DNA of 64,000 nt, from positions 372,001 through 436,000 of the forward strand of contig QVIN01000007.1 of NCBI GenBank assembly GCA_003416985.1. The letters run 5' to 3'. The position numbers and the translations under genes are program-made. The DNA comes from Duganella sp. BJB480 (lineage in GTDB: Bacteria > Pseudomonadota > Gammaproteobacteria > Burkholderiales > Burkholderiaceae_D). This document shows, piece by piece, positions 1 through 8,402 of this stretch (the stretch's first letter is position 1; each line of letters starts with the position of its first letter). The notes below the pieces were generated by a model. That model had not been told where the DNA came from, made no database searches, and was given only the letters and a program-made list of their open reading frames with translations.

Positions 1-240
1 GCGGCCGGTGGCCTCTTGCGGATCGAGCTGCAGGCCAGCCTCGCTCATGTCGAAGCGTTCGAACTCGTTGCGCACCAGGGCGCCGTTCTTGTCCGTGCCG
101 ATGCGGGTGACCATCAGCGTCGCGACGCCGAAGGCGGCCAGATTGCGCGCAACGTTGAACGGCGCACCGCCGACAACCTGCTCGGTGATGAAATCGTCAA
201 CCAGCGCTTCGCCGAATACGGCAATGGTTTGTTGGGTCAT
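1..240 (-). CDS. PfkB-family sugar kinase (fructokinase-like), 5' part only
   Basis: Read on the minus strand from ATG at 240, the first 80 residues are visible and the gene runs off the window edge. The start MTQQTIAVFGEALVDDF followed by VVGGAPFNVARNLAAFG is the typical N-terminus of PfkB ribokinase/fructokinase proteins, where GGAPFNVA helps form the sugar site. The ATP-binding C-terminal half is outside the window. It lies 34 bp downstream of the amylosucrase-type gene on the same strand. Phosphorylating the fructose released from sucrose is therefore the likely role, by inference from context. The exact sugar cannot be read from this fragment. Confidence 0.85.
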   Translation of the reverse strand, partial: MTQQTIAVFGEALVDDFITEQVVGGAPFNVARNLAAFGVATLMVTRIGTDKNGALVRNEFERFDMSEAGLQLDPQEATGR

Positions 241-274
241 GCTTGTCTCCACGCCCTGTTTGGGCGATTCTATA

Positions 275-2134
275 TTATTCGCGTTCCAGCCAGTACATCG
301 CATACGGTTCCAGCACCAACGTACCACCCACCGCCTGCTCCGCCACGCAATCGCGCCACCCGCCTTGCAGCGCATAGCTTTGCGGCTGGCCGGAGAAATT
401 CATCAGCGTCAGGAAGCGGTCGCCGCGCGCCAGCGCCAGCATGCCGTCCGGCGCATCGGCCAGCAGCGTGCGGGGCGCGTTGGCCGCCAGCGCGTCGTGC
501 CGGCGGCGTATCCGCACCAGCCTTGCCAGCGCCTGATGCATCATGCCCGGCACGGTCGATACGTCGTAGCGGTGCTTCCATCGCTGCTGGTCGAACACGG
601 GCCGTTGCAGCCAGCGGCTGTCCATCGCGTGCTGCGGACGTTGCAGATAGCTGTAGTCGTTCTCCATGGCCAGCTCGTCGCCCATGTACAGCACCGGCAG
701 CGCGCCGAAGCTCAGGGCCAGGCCGTGCAGCAGCAGCATGCGGCGCAATGCCAGCGCGCGTTCCTCGTCGGTGCTGGCAGACTGCAGGCCGGTCAGCGAC
801 GCGGCCATGCCGTTGCTGCCGTGCGCCGCGTTCGGATCGGTGCTCTGGAAGGCGGCGCCGATGGCGTAGCTGCCTTCCGCGCCGCCGAAGAAGCGCGCCA
901 CGCGCGCCAGCCGCGCCGCACTATCGCCGCCGTCGGCCGACGCCTCGGCGCGCAGCACGTTCCAGCCGATGTCGTCGTGGCAGCGCACGTAGCTGAGCCA
1001 CGTCGCCGCAGCCGGCAGCGCGGGTGTGTTGCGTATCACTTCGCGCAGCACGCCGGTGCCCTGCTCCGCCAGCGCCACCCAGCCGGCCGCCATCAGGCTG
1101 CTGTGATAGGCGATGTGGCACTCGGGCGCCTGCGCACTGCCCAGGTAGGCCGGCAGCTCGCGGGTCGGCACGATGGCCTCGGCCTTCAGCAGCACGCCCG
1201 GCGCGACGATATCGACAATCGCCCGCAAGGCTTGCAGCAGCTGGTGCGCCTCCGGCTGGTTCATGCTGTTGGTGCCCTCGCGCTTCCACAGGAAGGCGGT
1301 GGAGTCGAGCCGGAACACTTCGATGCCGCGATTGGCAAGCCGCAGCATCGCGGCGGCCATCTCGGCGAACACCGCCGGGTTGGCGTAGTTCAGGTCCCAC
1401 TGGTACGGATAGAACGTGGTCCACACCCAGCCGCCCAGCGCTTCCACATGGGTGAAATTGCCCGGCGCGACCTGCGGGAACACCTGGCCCAGCGTGCGCT
1501 CATGACGGTCAGGTATATCGCGGTCGGGGAACACATGGAACATCGCCCGCGCCTCGGCATCGCCGGCCTTGGCCGCCTGCGCCCAGGCGTGATCGTCGGC
1601 CACGTGGTTCAGGATGAAGTCCGAGCACAGGCTGACGCCGGCCGCGCGCAGCTGCGTGGTCAACGCATCCAGATCGGCATTGCTGCCCAGCGCGGGATCG
1701 ACTTCGTCGAAACTGGAGACGGCGAAACCGCCGTCGTTCTCGCCCGCGCGCGGACGCAGGAACGGCAGCAGGTGCAGATAGCTGACGCCCAGTTCGCGCA
1801 GATACGGGATACGCGCCGCCACGCCATTCAAATCGCCGCCGAAGTTCTGCACGTAGGCGCAGTAGCCCAGCATGCGCTGGCTGAGGAACCACTCCGGCTG
1901 CGCGGCGCGTTGCGCGTCGAGCGCCCGCAGCTCCGGCGGCCGCGCCGAATACAGCGCGCCCAGCGACTCCATCAGGTTTCCCAGCCACGCGTCGAAATCG
2001 GCGCGCTCGCCATACAGGCCGGCCAGCAGCGGGCGCAGCACCGGCTCCGCCGCCGCCAGCCGCTGCGCGGCTTGCGGGCGCAGGTCGTCGGGCAGGACCG
2101 CCAGCAGGCGGTCCGACATTACTTTAGAAGGCAT
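275..2134 (-). CDS. Amylosucrase / sucrose hydrolase (GH13 family)
   Basis: A 619-residue GH13 enzyme that cleaves sucrose, either transferring glucose to a glucan (amylosucrase, EC 2.4.1.4) or hydrolysing it. The catalytic set is visible: nucleophile Asp about 277 in FRLDSTAF, acid/base Glu about 319 in LLKAEAIV, and transition-state Asp about 387 in RCHDDIGW. These match the order and spacing known for Neisseria amylosucrase (286/328/393, 636 residues). No signal peptide is seen, so it should act in the cytoplasm. Starting at ATG 2134 overlaps the receptor gene by 11 bp; an alternative ATG at 2119 lies just after the receptor stop. The upstream TonB receptor, LacI regulator and downstream PfkB kinase support a sucrose role. 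Transferase versus hydrolase activity cannot be decided from sequence alone. Confidence 0.9.
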   Translation of the reverse strand: MPSKVMSDRLLAVLPDDLRPQAAQRLAAAEPVLRPLLAGLYGERADFDAWLGNLMESLGALYSARPPELRALDAQRAAQPEWFLSQRMLGYCAYVQNFGGDLNGVAARIPYLRELGVSYLHLLPFLRPRAGENDGGFAVSSFDEVDPALGSNADLDALTTQLRAAGVSLCSDFILNHVADDHAWAQAAKAGDAEARAMFHVFPDRDIPDRHERTLGQVFPQVAPGNFTHVEALGGWVWTTFYPYQWDLNYANPAVFAEMAAAMLRLANRGIEVFRLDSTAFLWKREGTNSMNQPEAHQLLQALRAIVDIVAPGVLLKAEAIVPTRELPAYLGSAQAPECHIAYHSSLMAAGWVALAEQGTGVLREVIRNTPALPAAATWLSYVRCHDDIGWNVLRAEASADGGDSAARLARVARFFGGAEGSYAIGAAFQSTDPNAAHGSNGMAASLTGLQSASTDEERALALRRMLLLHGLALSFGALPVLYMGDELAMENDYSYLQRPQHAMDSRWLQRPVFDQQRWKHRYDVSTVPGMMHQALARLVRIRRRHDALAANAPRTLLADAPDGMLALARGDRFLTLMNFSGQPQSYALQGGWRDCVAEQAVGGTLVLEPYAMYWLERE

Positions 2135-4421
2135 AGGACAGGCTGACTTTCGCGGCACGGCCGGAGATGGAGCGGGCGGCATGGCCGTCGCCTTCGACTT
2201 CGGTGTAGCCGATCTTGTTGAACAGGTTGTTCACGCTCAGCGACAGCGTGGCCTTCTCCGTCACCCGGTAGTTGACGAAGGCGTTCACCACTTCATACGC
2301 CGGCAGCACGATGGTGTGCGCGTCATCGCCCCACGACTTGCCGGTGCCGATCAAGCTGGCGCCAACGGTGGCCTGGCCGAAGGTGTAGGTCGGCGCGATC
2401 TGGTACACCACCTTGGCCTGGCGGCGCGGCGTGTTGCCGATCACCGCCACATCGCCGGGCGCGGTGCCGGTGATCTTGGCGTCGGTGTAGGTCATGCCGC
2501 CGGTGACGCGGAAGTCGTTCAACGCATACGCGCCTTCCAGCTCCACGCCCTTGGCGTCGTACTTGTTGGAGGTGCTGCGCTGCGTGGTCGCCTCGTAGTT
2601 GCTCTCGTCGGTCTTGGCCTGGAACAGCGTCACAAAGGTGCTCACGCCGCCGCTGCGCCACTTCACGCCGCCCTCGATCTGCTTGACGGTGTTGATGTTG
2701 ATCGGCGCGCTGCCGTCCAGCGGAGTGCCGAACAGGATGCGGTCCGCATTGAAGGCCACGCCATCGCTGACACGTGCGAACGCCGCCAGGCTGCTGGTGA
2801 TACGGTAGTTGCCGCCGACCGAGTACGAATTGTGGTTGATCTTGTAGTCCACCAGTTGCTGCGTGGCCGGATCGTAGCGCAATGCGCCGCCGCTCATGGT
2901 CGCGATGTTGGCCGTGCCGCTGGCGCGCTGGCGGTCCTGGCGCACGCTGGCGTCGATGTTCAGCGGACCGGTTTCATAGCCCACGTTCAGGTAAGGCGAG
3001 GTCAATTTGTATTCCATGTCGACCGCGCGCGAGCAGCAGCCGCCGAAGGCCGGGCCGACCAGTCCCGGCGTGGCGCTGGACGTCTGCAGCAGCGCGGGCT
3101 TGTCGCCGCTGGCCTGCATCAGGTACTCGTTGAAGTTCCAGGTCAGCGCCAGCTTCTGCGTCGACAGGTACAAGCCGGCGGTGGTGGTCAGCTTGGAGCC
3201 GTCGGCCAGCTTGAAGGTCTTGGCCAGCTTGGTGTCGTTGAGCGTATTGCCCGCGTCGTCGATCGAGGTGTTGAACACCACGGCGGAGAAGGCGCGGCCA
3301 TTGTAGGCCTGGCCCTTGCTCGGACCCGTCGCGAACACATAGCTGCCAACCTTGCCGTTGTTGCCGGCGAAGACGCCGGTGAAGCGCCCGCTGTTGCTGG
3401 AGGTGCGGAACTTGTCGCTCAGGTTCCAGCCGTCGCCCAGGTCGAACGAACCTTCCAGGCCGATCGTGTCGCTCTTTACTTTCAGGCCGTCGTTGACGTT
3501 GGTCGACACCGGCGTGTTGTTCTTGCCCAGCGTGACATCGCGCACCCAGTACGGCGAGTAGAACGTCACCTTGCGCGGATCGATGCCGGGGATTTCCTGG
3601 ATCTGCTGGTTCACCACCTGCACCGGCACCGGCAGCGCGGTCGGCGACTTGTCGTCCACGTGCTTGAACGACACGCGGATAAAGCCGTTGTCCAGGTCAT
3701 GCGTCAGGTTGCCGCGAATCTGGCCGCCGTCCTCGGTGCTCATGCCGGTGTTGCGCACGCCTTCGCCGGTGCGGTAGTTCCCGCCGATGAAGAAGCGCGT
3801 CTTGTCCGAGATCGGCGCGCCGTAGTCGAAGTCCAGGCGGGTCTCGTCGTAGCCCAGGCCGTGGCTGATGCCAACATGGCCGCCCTTTTCCTCACCGGTC
3901 TTGGTGATGAAGTTGATGATGCCGCCCGGCGCGTTGGTCGCCAGCGTGGAGGCCGAACCGCCGCGCACCACTTCCAGGTGATCCAGCGTGCCGTCGATCT
4001 TGACGAAGCTGTCCGGCGTGATGAAGTTGAAGTCGCCCGATTGCAGCACCGGCAGGCCGTCTTCCTGGATCTGCACGTAGCGCGCGCCGCCGGCCGAAAT
4101 CGGCACGCCGCGCACGGTGATGTTGGCGTTGCCCTCGCCGCCCGACGATTCCGAGCGCACGCCCGGCACCGAGCGCAGCACCTCGGCGGCGCTCAGCGGC
4201 GCGCTGTTCTTGATGGTGTCGCCTTCCAGGGTGCTGATCGACACGCTGGTTTTCATCTTGGTGGAACCGCCGGAGGTGCCGGTGACGACCACGCGCTCCA
4301 TGTTCAGGCCATCGGCCGGGGCGGCCGGGGCGGCCTGCTGGGCCGAGGCGCTACCCATGTGCAGGACAGCCGTTGCAACAGCGGCAGCGATGCCGCCCAT
4401 TTTGAATGTGCGTTGTTCCAT
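2124..4421 (-). CDS. TonB-dependent outer-membrane receptor (probable sucrose/oligosaccharide uptake)
   Basis: A 765-residue receptor. It opens with a signal peptide (MEQRTFKMGGIAAAVATAVL ending near GSASAQ), then a plug domain (VPGVRSESSGGEGNANITVRG, VVRGGSASTLATNAPGG) and a 22-strand barrel ending in the aromatic C-terminus KVSLSYAF. I chose ATG 4421 because it directly precedes the signal peptide and has a GGAGA ribosome site 7 bases upstream. The open frame continues upstream to 4514 but would place operator DNA inside the gene. It sits between a LacI regulator and the amylosucrase gene, so it probably imports sucrose across the outer membrane. The substrate is inferred from context only. 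No inner-membrane sugar permease is present in the window. Confidence 0.92.
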   Translation of the reverse strand: MEQRTFKMGGIAAAVATAVLHMGSASAQQAAPAAPADGLNMERVVVTGTSGGSTKMKTSVSISTLEGDTIKNSAPLSAAEVLRSVPGVRSESSGGEGNANITVRGVPISAGGARYVQIQEDGLPVLQSGDFNFITPDSFVKIDGTLDHLEVVRGGSASTLATNAPGGIINFITKTGEEKGGHVGISHGLGYDETRLDFDYGAPISDKTRFFIGGNYRTGEGVRNTGMSTEDGGQIRGNLTHDLDNGFIRVSFKHVDDKSPTALPVPVQVVNQQIQEIPGIDPRKVTFYSPYWVRDVTLGKNNTPVSTNVNDGLKVKSDTIGLEGSFDLGDGWNLSDKFRTSSNSGRFTGVFAGNNGKVGSYVFATGPSKGQAYNGRAFSAVVFNTSIDDAGNTLNDTKLAKTFKLADGSKLTTTAGLYLSTQKLALTWNFNEYLMQASGDKPALLQTSSATPGLVGPAFGGCCSRAVDMEYKLTSPYLNVGYETGPLNIDASVRQDRQRASGTANIATMSGGALRYDPATQQLVDYKINHNSYSVGGNYRITSSLAAFARVSDGVAFNADRILFGTPLDGSAPININTVKQIEGGVKWRSGGVSTFVTLFQAKTDESNYEATTQRSTSNKYDAKGVELEGAYALNDFRVTGGMTYTDAKITGTAPGDVAVIGNTPRRQAKVVYQIAPTYTFGQATVGASLIGTGKSWGDDAHTIVLPAYEVVNAFVNYRVTEKATLSLSVNNLFNKIGYTEVEGDGHAARSISGRAAKVSLSYAF

Positions 4422-4475
4422 TGTCGTCTCCAGATATTGTCGTTTTGATCTGCCGTTTAATTGAGCAGGTACGCC

Positions 4476-4504
4476 ATTATTCCTCGGTTTTCGATTTAAT
4501 GCAA
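4476..4504 (-). promoter_or_regulatory. Predicted sigma-70 promoter of the TonB receptor operon
   Basis: On the minus strand, TTGCAT (4499-4504) and AATAAT (4476-4481) are separated by exactly 17 bp and lie about 55 bp upstream of the receptor start. The -35 hexamer falls inside the perfect LacI-type palindrome 4499-4514, so a bound repressor would cover it. This is a motif-based prediction. Confidence 0.55.
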
Positions 4505-4514
4505 TCGATTGCAT
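4499..4514. promoter_or_regulatory. LacI-family operator O1 (perfect palindrome)
   Basis: ATGCAATCGATTGCAT is a perfect 16-bp palindrome with the central CG typical of LacI/GalR operators. It overlaps the predicted -35 of the receptor promoter. A second, one-mismatch copy lies 57 bp away centre to centre, next to the LacI gene. Confidence 0.75.
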
Positions 4515-4555
4515 AACGGTGCAAAAATATATTTGCAGTGCTTACTGGTGAGCCT

Positions 4556-4571
4556 ATGCAATCGGTTGCAT
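4556..4571. promoter_or_regulatory. LacI-family operator O2 (near-palindrome)
   Basis: ATGCAATCGGTTGCAT matches O1 except for one base. It sits 3 bp beyond the stop of the LacI-family gene, between regulator and receptor. Together with O1 it could allow cooperative binding or a short DNA loop; the 57-bp spacing is about 5.4 turns. Confidence 0.7.
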
Positions 4572-4574
4572 AAA

Positions 4575-5621
4575 TCAGACAGAACTGTTGCGGACGATCA
4601 ATTGGGTAGGAATTTGCAGCGAAGCCGCCGGGCGGCCGTCGACCAGCTCCAGCAGCTGGGACACCAGCGCCCGGCCGGCCTCGCGTATCGGTTGCTGCAC
4701 GGTGGTCAGCGGCGGATGGAAGTAGCCGGCCAGCTCGATGTCGTCGTAGCCGACCACGGCGACCTGGCGCGGCACATCGTAGCCGTGCTGGCGCAGCGTG
4801 TTAATCGAGGTCATGGCCATCAGGTCGCTGCCGGCGAACACCGCGTCGAACGGCACGCCGCGGCGCAGCAGTTCCTGCACCGCCTCACGGCCGCCCTCCG
4901 GCAGGAAGGACACCGACACCTGCAGCGCCGGATCGACCTTCATGCCGGCCTTGCGCAGCGCGCGGCACTGGCCCTCGTAGCGCTGGCCCACCTCGGGCAG
5001 GTTGATGTCGCCGAAGAAGGCGATGTGCTTGCGGCCCTGCGCGATCAGGTGCGCGGCCGCCAGCTCGCCGCCGGTGACGTTGTCGCCACCGACGGTGCAG
5101 TACAGCTGCTGCGGCAATTGCGCGCCCCACACCACGATGGGCACATGGCGAGCGGCCAGCTGGTTCAGTTGTTCATGGTGGCGCCACTGGCCGATCAGGA
5201 TGATGCCGATCACCCGGCCCGTGTCGAACGGCGCGGCCGCCGCGTCCAGCTCCTCGGCGTCCACCCGCGAGACCAGCATGTCGAAACCGAGTTCGGTGAG
5301 CGCGTCGGCCAGGCTGCCCAGCATCGACAGGAAGAAGGGATCGGACAAATGCTGGCGCGTGGCCGAGTCGTACGGGATCACCACGCCGACGGTGCGGTTC
5401 TGCTTCATGCGCAGGTTCTGCGCGCCGATGTTGATGGTGTACTTGAGCGAGCGCGCCAACTCCATGATACGCACCCGCGTCTCCTCGCTTACCAGCTTGC
5501 TGCCGGCCAGCGCGCGCGACACCGTCGATGTCGACACGCCGGCCAGCCGCGCAATGTCGGCCATTTGCAGGCGCCGCTGCTGGGCGGAGTTGTCCGCGTC
5601 GGGCGGCGTGGTCTTGGGCAT
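4575..5621 (-). CDS. LacI-family transcriptional regulator (probable sucrose repressor)
   Basis: A 348-residue LacI/GalR regulator. An N-terminal helix-turn-helix and hinge helix occupy about residues 18-70 (MADIARLAGVSTSTVSRALA), followed by a periplasmic-binding-protein-like effector domain (RTVGVVIPYDSATRQH, GSDLMAMTSINTLRQHG, VVGYDDIELAGYFHPPLTTV). Two near-identical palindromes just downstream (4499-4514, 4556-4571) fit the operators of this family and flank the start region of the sugar operon. It is therefore the likely local regulator. Its start lies 3 bp after the stop of the GST gene, so the two may be co-transcribed. The inducer is not evident; sucrose or fructose is inferred from the neighbours. 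Confidence 0.92.
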   Translation of the reverse strand: MPKTTPPDADNSAQQRRLQMADIARLAGVSTSTVSRALAGSKLVSEETRVRIMELARSLKYTINIGAQNLRMKQNRTVGVVIPYDSATRQHLSDPFFLSMLGSLADALTELGFDMLVSRVDAEELDAAAAPFDTGRVIGIILIGQWRHHEQLNQLAARHVPIVVWGAQLPQQLYCTVGGDNVTGGELAAAHLIAQGRKHIAFFGDINLPEVGQRYEGQCRALRKAGMKVDPALQVSVSFLPEGGREAVQELLRRGVPFDAVFAGSDLMAMTSINTLRQHGYDVPRQVAVVGYDDIELAGYFHPPLTTVQQPIREAGRALVSQLLELVDGRPAASLQIPTQLIVRNSSV

Positions 5622-5624
5622 GGC

Positions 5625-6233
5625 TTACTGAGGGACCGTGTCCTTGAACGACTGGCGTTCGGACAGTTTGTCGAACAGGCGGGCCAGGTTGGGGTGGTCG
5701 TCGCGCCAGGTGATTTCCGGGAAGCGGAACGACAGCCAGCCCAGCGTGCAACCGACCGCCACGTCGGCCAGCGAGTAATGGATGCCGGCGCAGTAGGGCG
5801 ACTCGCCCAGCTTTTCCGACAGCGACTCCAGGCCCAGCTGCACCTTGCGCATCTGGCGCGCCATCCATGCCTCGCTTTGCTGCTCGGGCGGCCGATGCAG
5901 GCGCTCCAGGCGCACAATGATGGCGGCGTCCAGCATGCCGTCGGCCAGCGCTTCCCAGCACTTGACGTCGGCGCGGTCGCGGCCGTTCGGCGGCAGCAGC
6001 TTGCAGACCGGGGTCAGCGTATCGAGGTATTCCACCATGACGCGCGAATCGATCATGACGGTGCCGTCTTCCATGATCAGGCTGGGCACCTTGCCGAGCG
6101 GGTTCAGCTTGTCGATGGTGGTGTCCTTGGCCCACACATCTTCCAATTCAAACTGATAGTCGAGCTTCTTTTCGGCCAGGACAACACGAACTTTGCGTAC
6201 ATAAGGACTGGCGAGGGAACCGATGAGTTTCAT
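5625..6233 (-). CDS. Glutathione S-transferase family protein
   Basis: A 202-residue soluble GST. The N-terminal thioredoxin fold begins MKLIGSLASPYVRKVRVVLA, with the cis-Pro motif GKVPSLIMEDG and the glutathione-contacting DSRVMVEYL. The C-terminal helical domain carries the N-capping-box-like HYSLADVAVGCTLGW. The SPYVRKVR pattern resembles the YibF/Ser-type bacterial GSTs. Substrate is unknown. It is the first gene of the minus-strand series leading to the LacI regulator, with a 3-bp gap. A divergent intergenic region of about 107 bp separates it from purB. Confidence 0.9.
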   Translation of the reverse strand: MKLIGSLASPYVRKVRVVLAEKKLDYQFELEDVWAKDTTIDKLNPLGKVPSLIMEDGTVMIDSRVMVEYLDTLTPVCKLLPPNGRDRADVKCWEALADGMLDAAIIVRLERLHRPPEQQSEAWMARQMRKVQLGLESLSEKLGESPYCAGIHYSLADVAVGCTLGWLSFRFPEITWRDDHPNLARLFDKLSERQSFKDTVPQ

Positions 6234-6340
6234 AGAGGCTTAGAGTGGAAGATCAGACAACAGTATAACATCGGAGGCCTTCAGGCCGGCCAATGGTAAA
6301 ATCTACCTTTGCGCAATTTTAACCCTGCCTCCTTCCCATC

Positions 6341-7717
6341 ATGACCACTACTCCTTACTCCACGCTGTCGGCGCTGTCGCCGCTGGACGGCCGCTACGCC
6401 GGTAAAACCGACCTGCTGCGTCCCATCCTGTCCGAATCGGGCTTCATGCACCACCGCGTCAAAGTAGAAATCTCCTGGCTGCAAGCGTTGTCGCTGGCCG
6501 GTTTCGCTGAAATCAAGCCGTTCTCGGCCGCCGGCACCGCCCTGCTGGACAAGATCGCCAACGAGTTCACCGAACAGGACGCCGCCCGCATCAAGGAAAT
6601 CGAAGCCGTCACCAACCACGACGTCAAGGCCGTGGAGTACTGGTTGAAGGAGCAGGTCAAGGACCTGCCGGAACTGGTGGCCGCGTCGGAGTTCATCCAC
6701 TTCGCCTGCACCTCGGAAGACATCAACAACACCTCGCACGGCATGATGCTCAAGGCGGCCCGCGACAGCGTCATGCTGCCGTCGCTGAACAAGGTCATCG
6801 CCCGCCTGAAGGAAATCGCGATCGACAACGCCGACGTGCCGATGCTCTCGCGCACCCACGGCCAGACCGCCAGCCCGACCACCCTGGGCAAGGAAATGGC
6901 CAACGTCGTGGCCCGCCTGCAGCGCGCCATCAAGCGCATCGAACAGGTCGAGATCCTGGGCAAGATGAACGGCGCGGTCGGCAACTACAACGCCCACCTG
7001 TCGGCTTATCCATCGTTCGACTGGGCTTCGTTCTCCAAGAACGTCATCGAGCAGCGCCTGGGCCTGGTGTTCAACCCGTACACCATCCAGATCGAACCGC
7101 ACGACTACATGGCCGAGCTGTTCGACGCCTTCGCCCGCGTCAACACCATCCTGCTGGACCTGAACCGCGACATCTGGAGCTACGTCTCGCTGGGCTACTT
7201 CAAGCAGAAGACCAAGGCCGGCGAGATCGGTTCGTCGACGATGCCGCACAAGGTCAACCCGATCGACTTCGAAAACTCCGAAGGCAACCTGGGCCTGGCC
7301 AACGCCGTGCTCAAGCACCTGTCGGAGAAGCTGCCGGTCTCGCGCATGCAGCGCGACCTCACCGATTCGACCGTGCTGCGCAACATCGGCGTCGGCCTGG
7401 GCTACACCTTGCTGGCCTACGACAGCTGCCTGCGCGGCCTGAACAAGCTGGAAGTGAACCACACCCGCCTGGCCGCCGACCTGGACGCCAACTGGGAAGT
7501 GCTGGCCGAGCCGGTGCAGACCGTGATGCGCCGCTACGGCATCGAGAATCCGTACGAGCAGCTGAAAGAGCTGACGCGCGGCAAAGGCATCTCGAAGGAC
7601 GCGCTGCGCGACTTCATCACCGGCCTGGCGATTCCGCAGGACGCCAAGGACCTGCTGCTGGCCATGACTCCGGCCAACTACATCGGCATCGCGACGGATC
7701 TGGCTAAAGCCATCTAA
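6341..7717 (+). CDS. purB: Adenylosuccinate lyase
   Basis: A 458-residue enzyme of the fumarase/aspartase superfamily that acts twice in purine synthesis, splitting SAICAR and adenylosuccinate with release of fumarate. The signature GSSTMPHKVNPIDFENSEGN near residue 295 contains the flexible-loop catalytic serine. The region SRTHGQTASPTTLGKEMAN near residue 170 holds the general-acid histidine. Length and start (MTTTPYSTLSALSPLDGRYA) match the E. coli-type PurB. It stands alone, with a strong rho-independent terminator directly downstream. Confidence 0.97.
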   Translation: MTTTPYSTLSALSPLDGRYAGKTDLLRPILSESGFMHHRVKVEISWLQALSLAGFAEIKPFSAAGTALLDKIANEFTEQDAARIKEIEAVTNHDVKAVEYWLKEQVKDLPELVAASEFIHFACTSEDINNTSHGMMLKAARDSVMLPSLNKVIARLKEIAIDNADVPMLSRTHGQTASPTTLGKEMANVVARLQRAIKRIEQVEILGKMNGAVGNYNAHLSAYPSFDWASFSKNVIEQRLGLVFNPYTIQIEPHDYMAELFDAFARVNTILLDLNRDIWSYVSLGYFKQKTKAGEIGSSTMPHKVNPIDFENSEGNLGLANAVLKHLSEKLPVSRMQRDLTDSTVLRNIGVGLGYTLLAYDSCLRGLNKLEVNHTRLAADLDANWEVLAEPVQTVMRRYGIENPYEQLKELTRGKGISKDALRDFITGLAIPQDAKDLLLAMTPANYIGIATDLAKAI

Positions 7718-7743
7718 GCAAACCAGCCAAACTGTTTTACACT

Positions 7744-7777
7744 AGCCCCCGCCGACCATAGTCCCGGGGGCTTTTTT
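7744..7777 (+). terminator. Rho-independent terminator after purB
   Basis: An 8-bp GC stem AGCCCCCG (7744-7751) pairs with CGGGGGCT (7765-7772) across a 13-base loop and is followed by a run of six T. Confidence 0.85.
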
Positions 7778-7851
7778 ACGTCCGTCCAGCGCGCATTGCA
7801 TTTCTTTGGTATATTAGTCCTAACACGTACTATTTTCTGGAGTTCAAGCTT

Positions 7852-8376
7852 ATGCAACGCTACACCAAAACGGCCATGTTGCTGCACTGGCTGACCGCCC
7901 TGCTGATCATCGCCGCCTTCTTCCTCGGCCTGACCATGGTGGACATCCACGGCATCACGCCTACCAAGCTCAAGTACTACTCCTGGCACAAATGGCTGGG
8001 TGTGACGGTGCTGGGCGTGGCCGCCATCCGCCTGCTGTGGCGCAAGGCCAATACCCCGCCGCCGCCGCTGGCCAGCATCCCGGCCTGGCAGCACAAGGTG
8101 GCCGACGGCATGCACTACCTGCTGTACTTCTTCATCTTCGCCGTGCCCATTTCCGGCTACCTGTACTCGTACGCGGCCGGCGTGCCGGTGGTGTACCTGG
8201 GCCTGTTCCAGCTGCCGGCCGTCATCGAGCCGAACGCCGAGCTTAAGCCGATCTTAAAAACCGTTCACTATGTTCTGACCATGACGATGGCCGCCGCCGT
8301 CGTGGCGCACGCGCTTGCCGCACTCAAGCATCACTTCATCGACCGCGACGCCACGCTCAAACGCATGCTGCCGTAA
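7852..8376 (+). CDS. Cytochrome b561 family membrane protein
   Basis: A 174-residue, four-helix membrane cytochrome of the YodB/CybB type, a di-heme b protein that carries electrons in the inner membrane. Candidate heme-ligand histidines are seen in AMLLHWLTALL (first helix), YSWHKWLGVTV (second helix) and VVAHALAALKHHF (last helix). GGAG lies upstream of the chosen ATG. Two YceI-family genes follow at short spacing (26 and 16 bp), the same pairing as yceJ-yceI in E. coli, suggesting an operon. The partner quinone or lipid ligand is unknown. Confidence 0.92.
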   Translation: MQRYTKTAMLLHWLTALLIIAAFFLGLTMVDIHGITPTKLKYYSWHKWLGVTVLGVAAIRLLWRKANTPPPPLASIPAWQHKVADGMHYLLYFFIFAVPISGYLYSYAAGVPVVYLGLFQLPAVIEPNAELKPILKTVHYVLTMTMAAAVVAHALAALKHHFIDRDATLKRMLP

Positions 8377-8402
8377 TCCCCACCCACATCACCGGAGCTT
8401 CT

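Noticed and set aside
1872..4448. Long plus-strand open frame opposite the TonB receptor
   Set aside because: Shadow of the receptor gene: no ribosome site, no recognisable domain, and the receptor reading has signal peptide, plug and barrel.
4521..4536. GCAAA-N6-TTTGC between the two LacI operators as a third operator
   Set aside because: Arms are symmetric but the AT-rich centre lacks the CG core of the other two sites; more likely chance or curvature.
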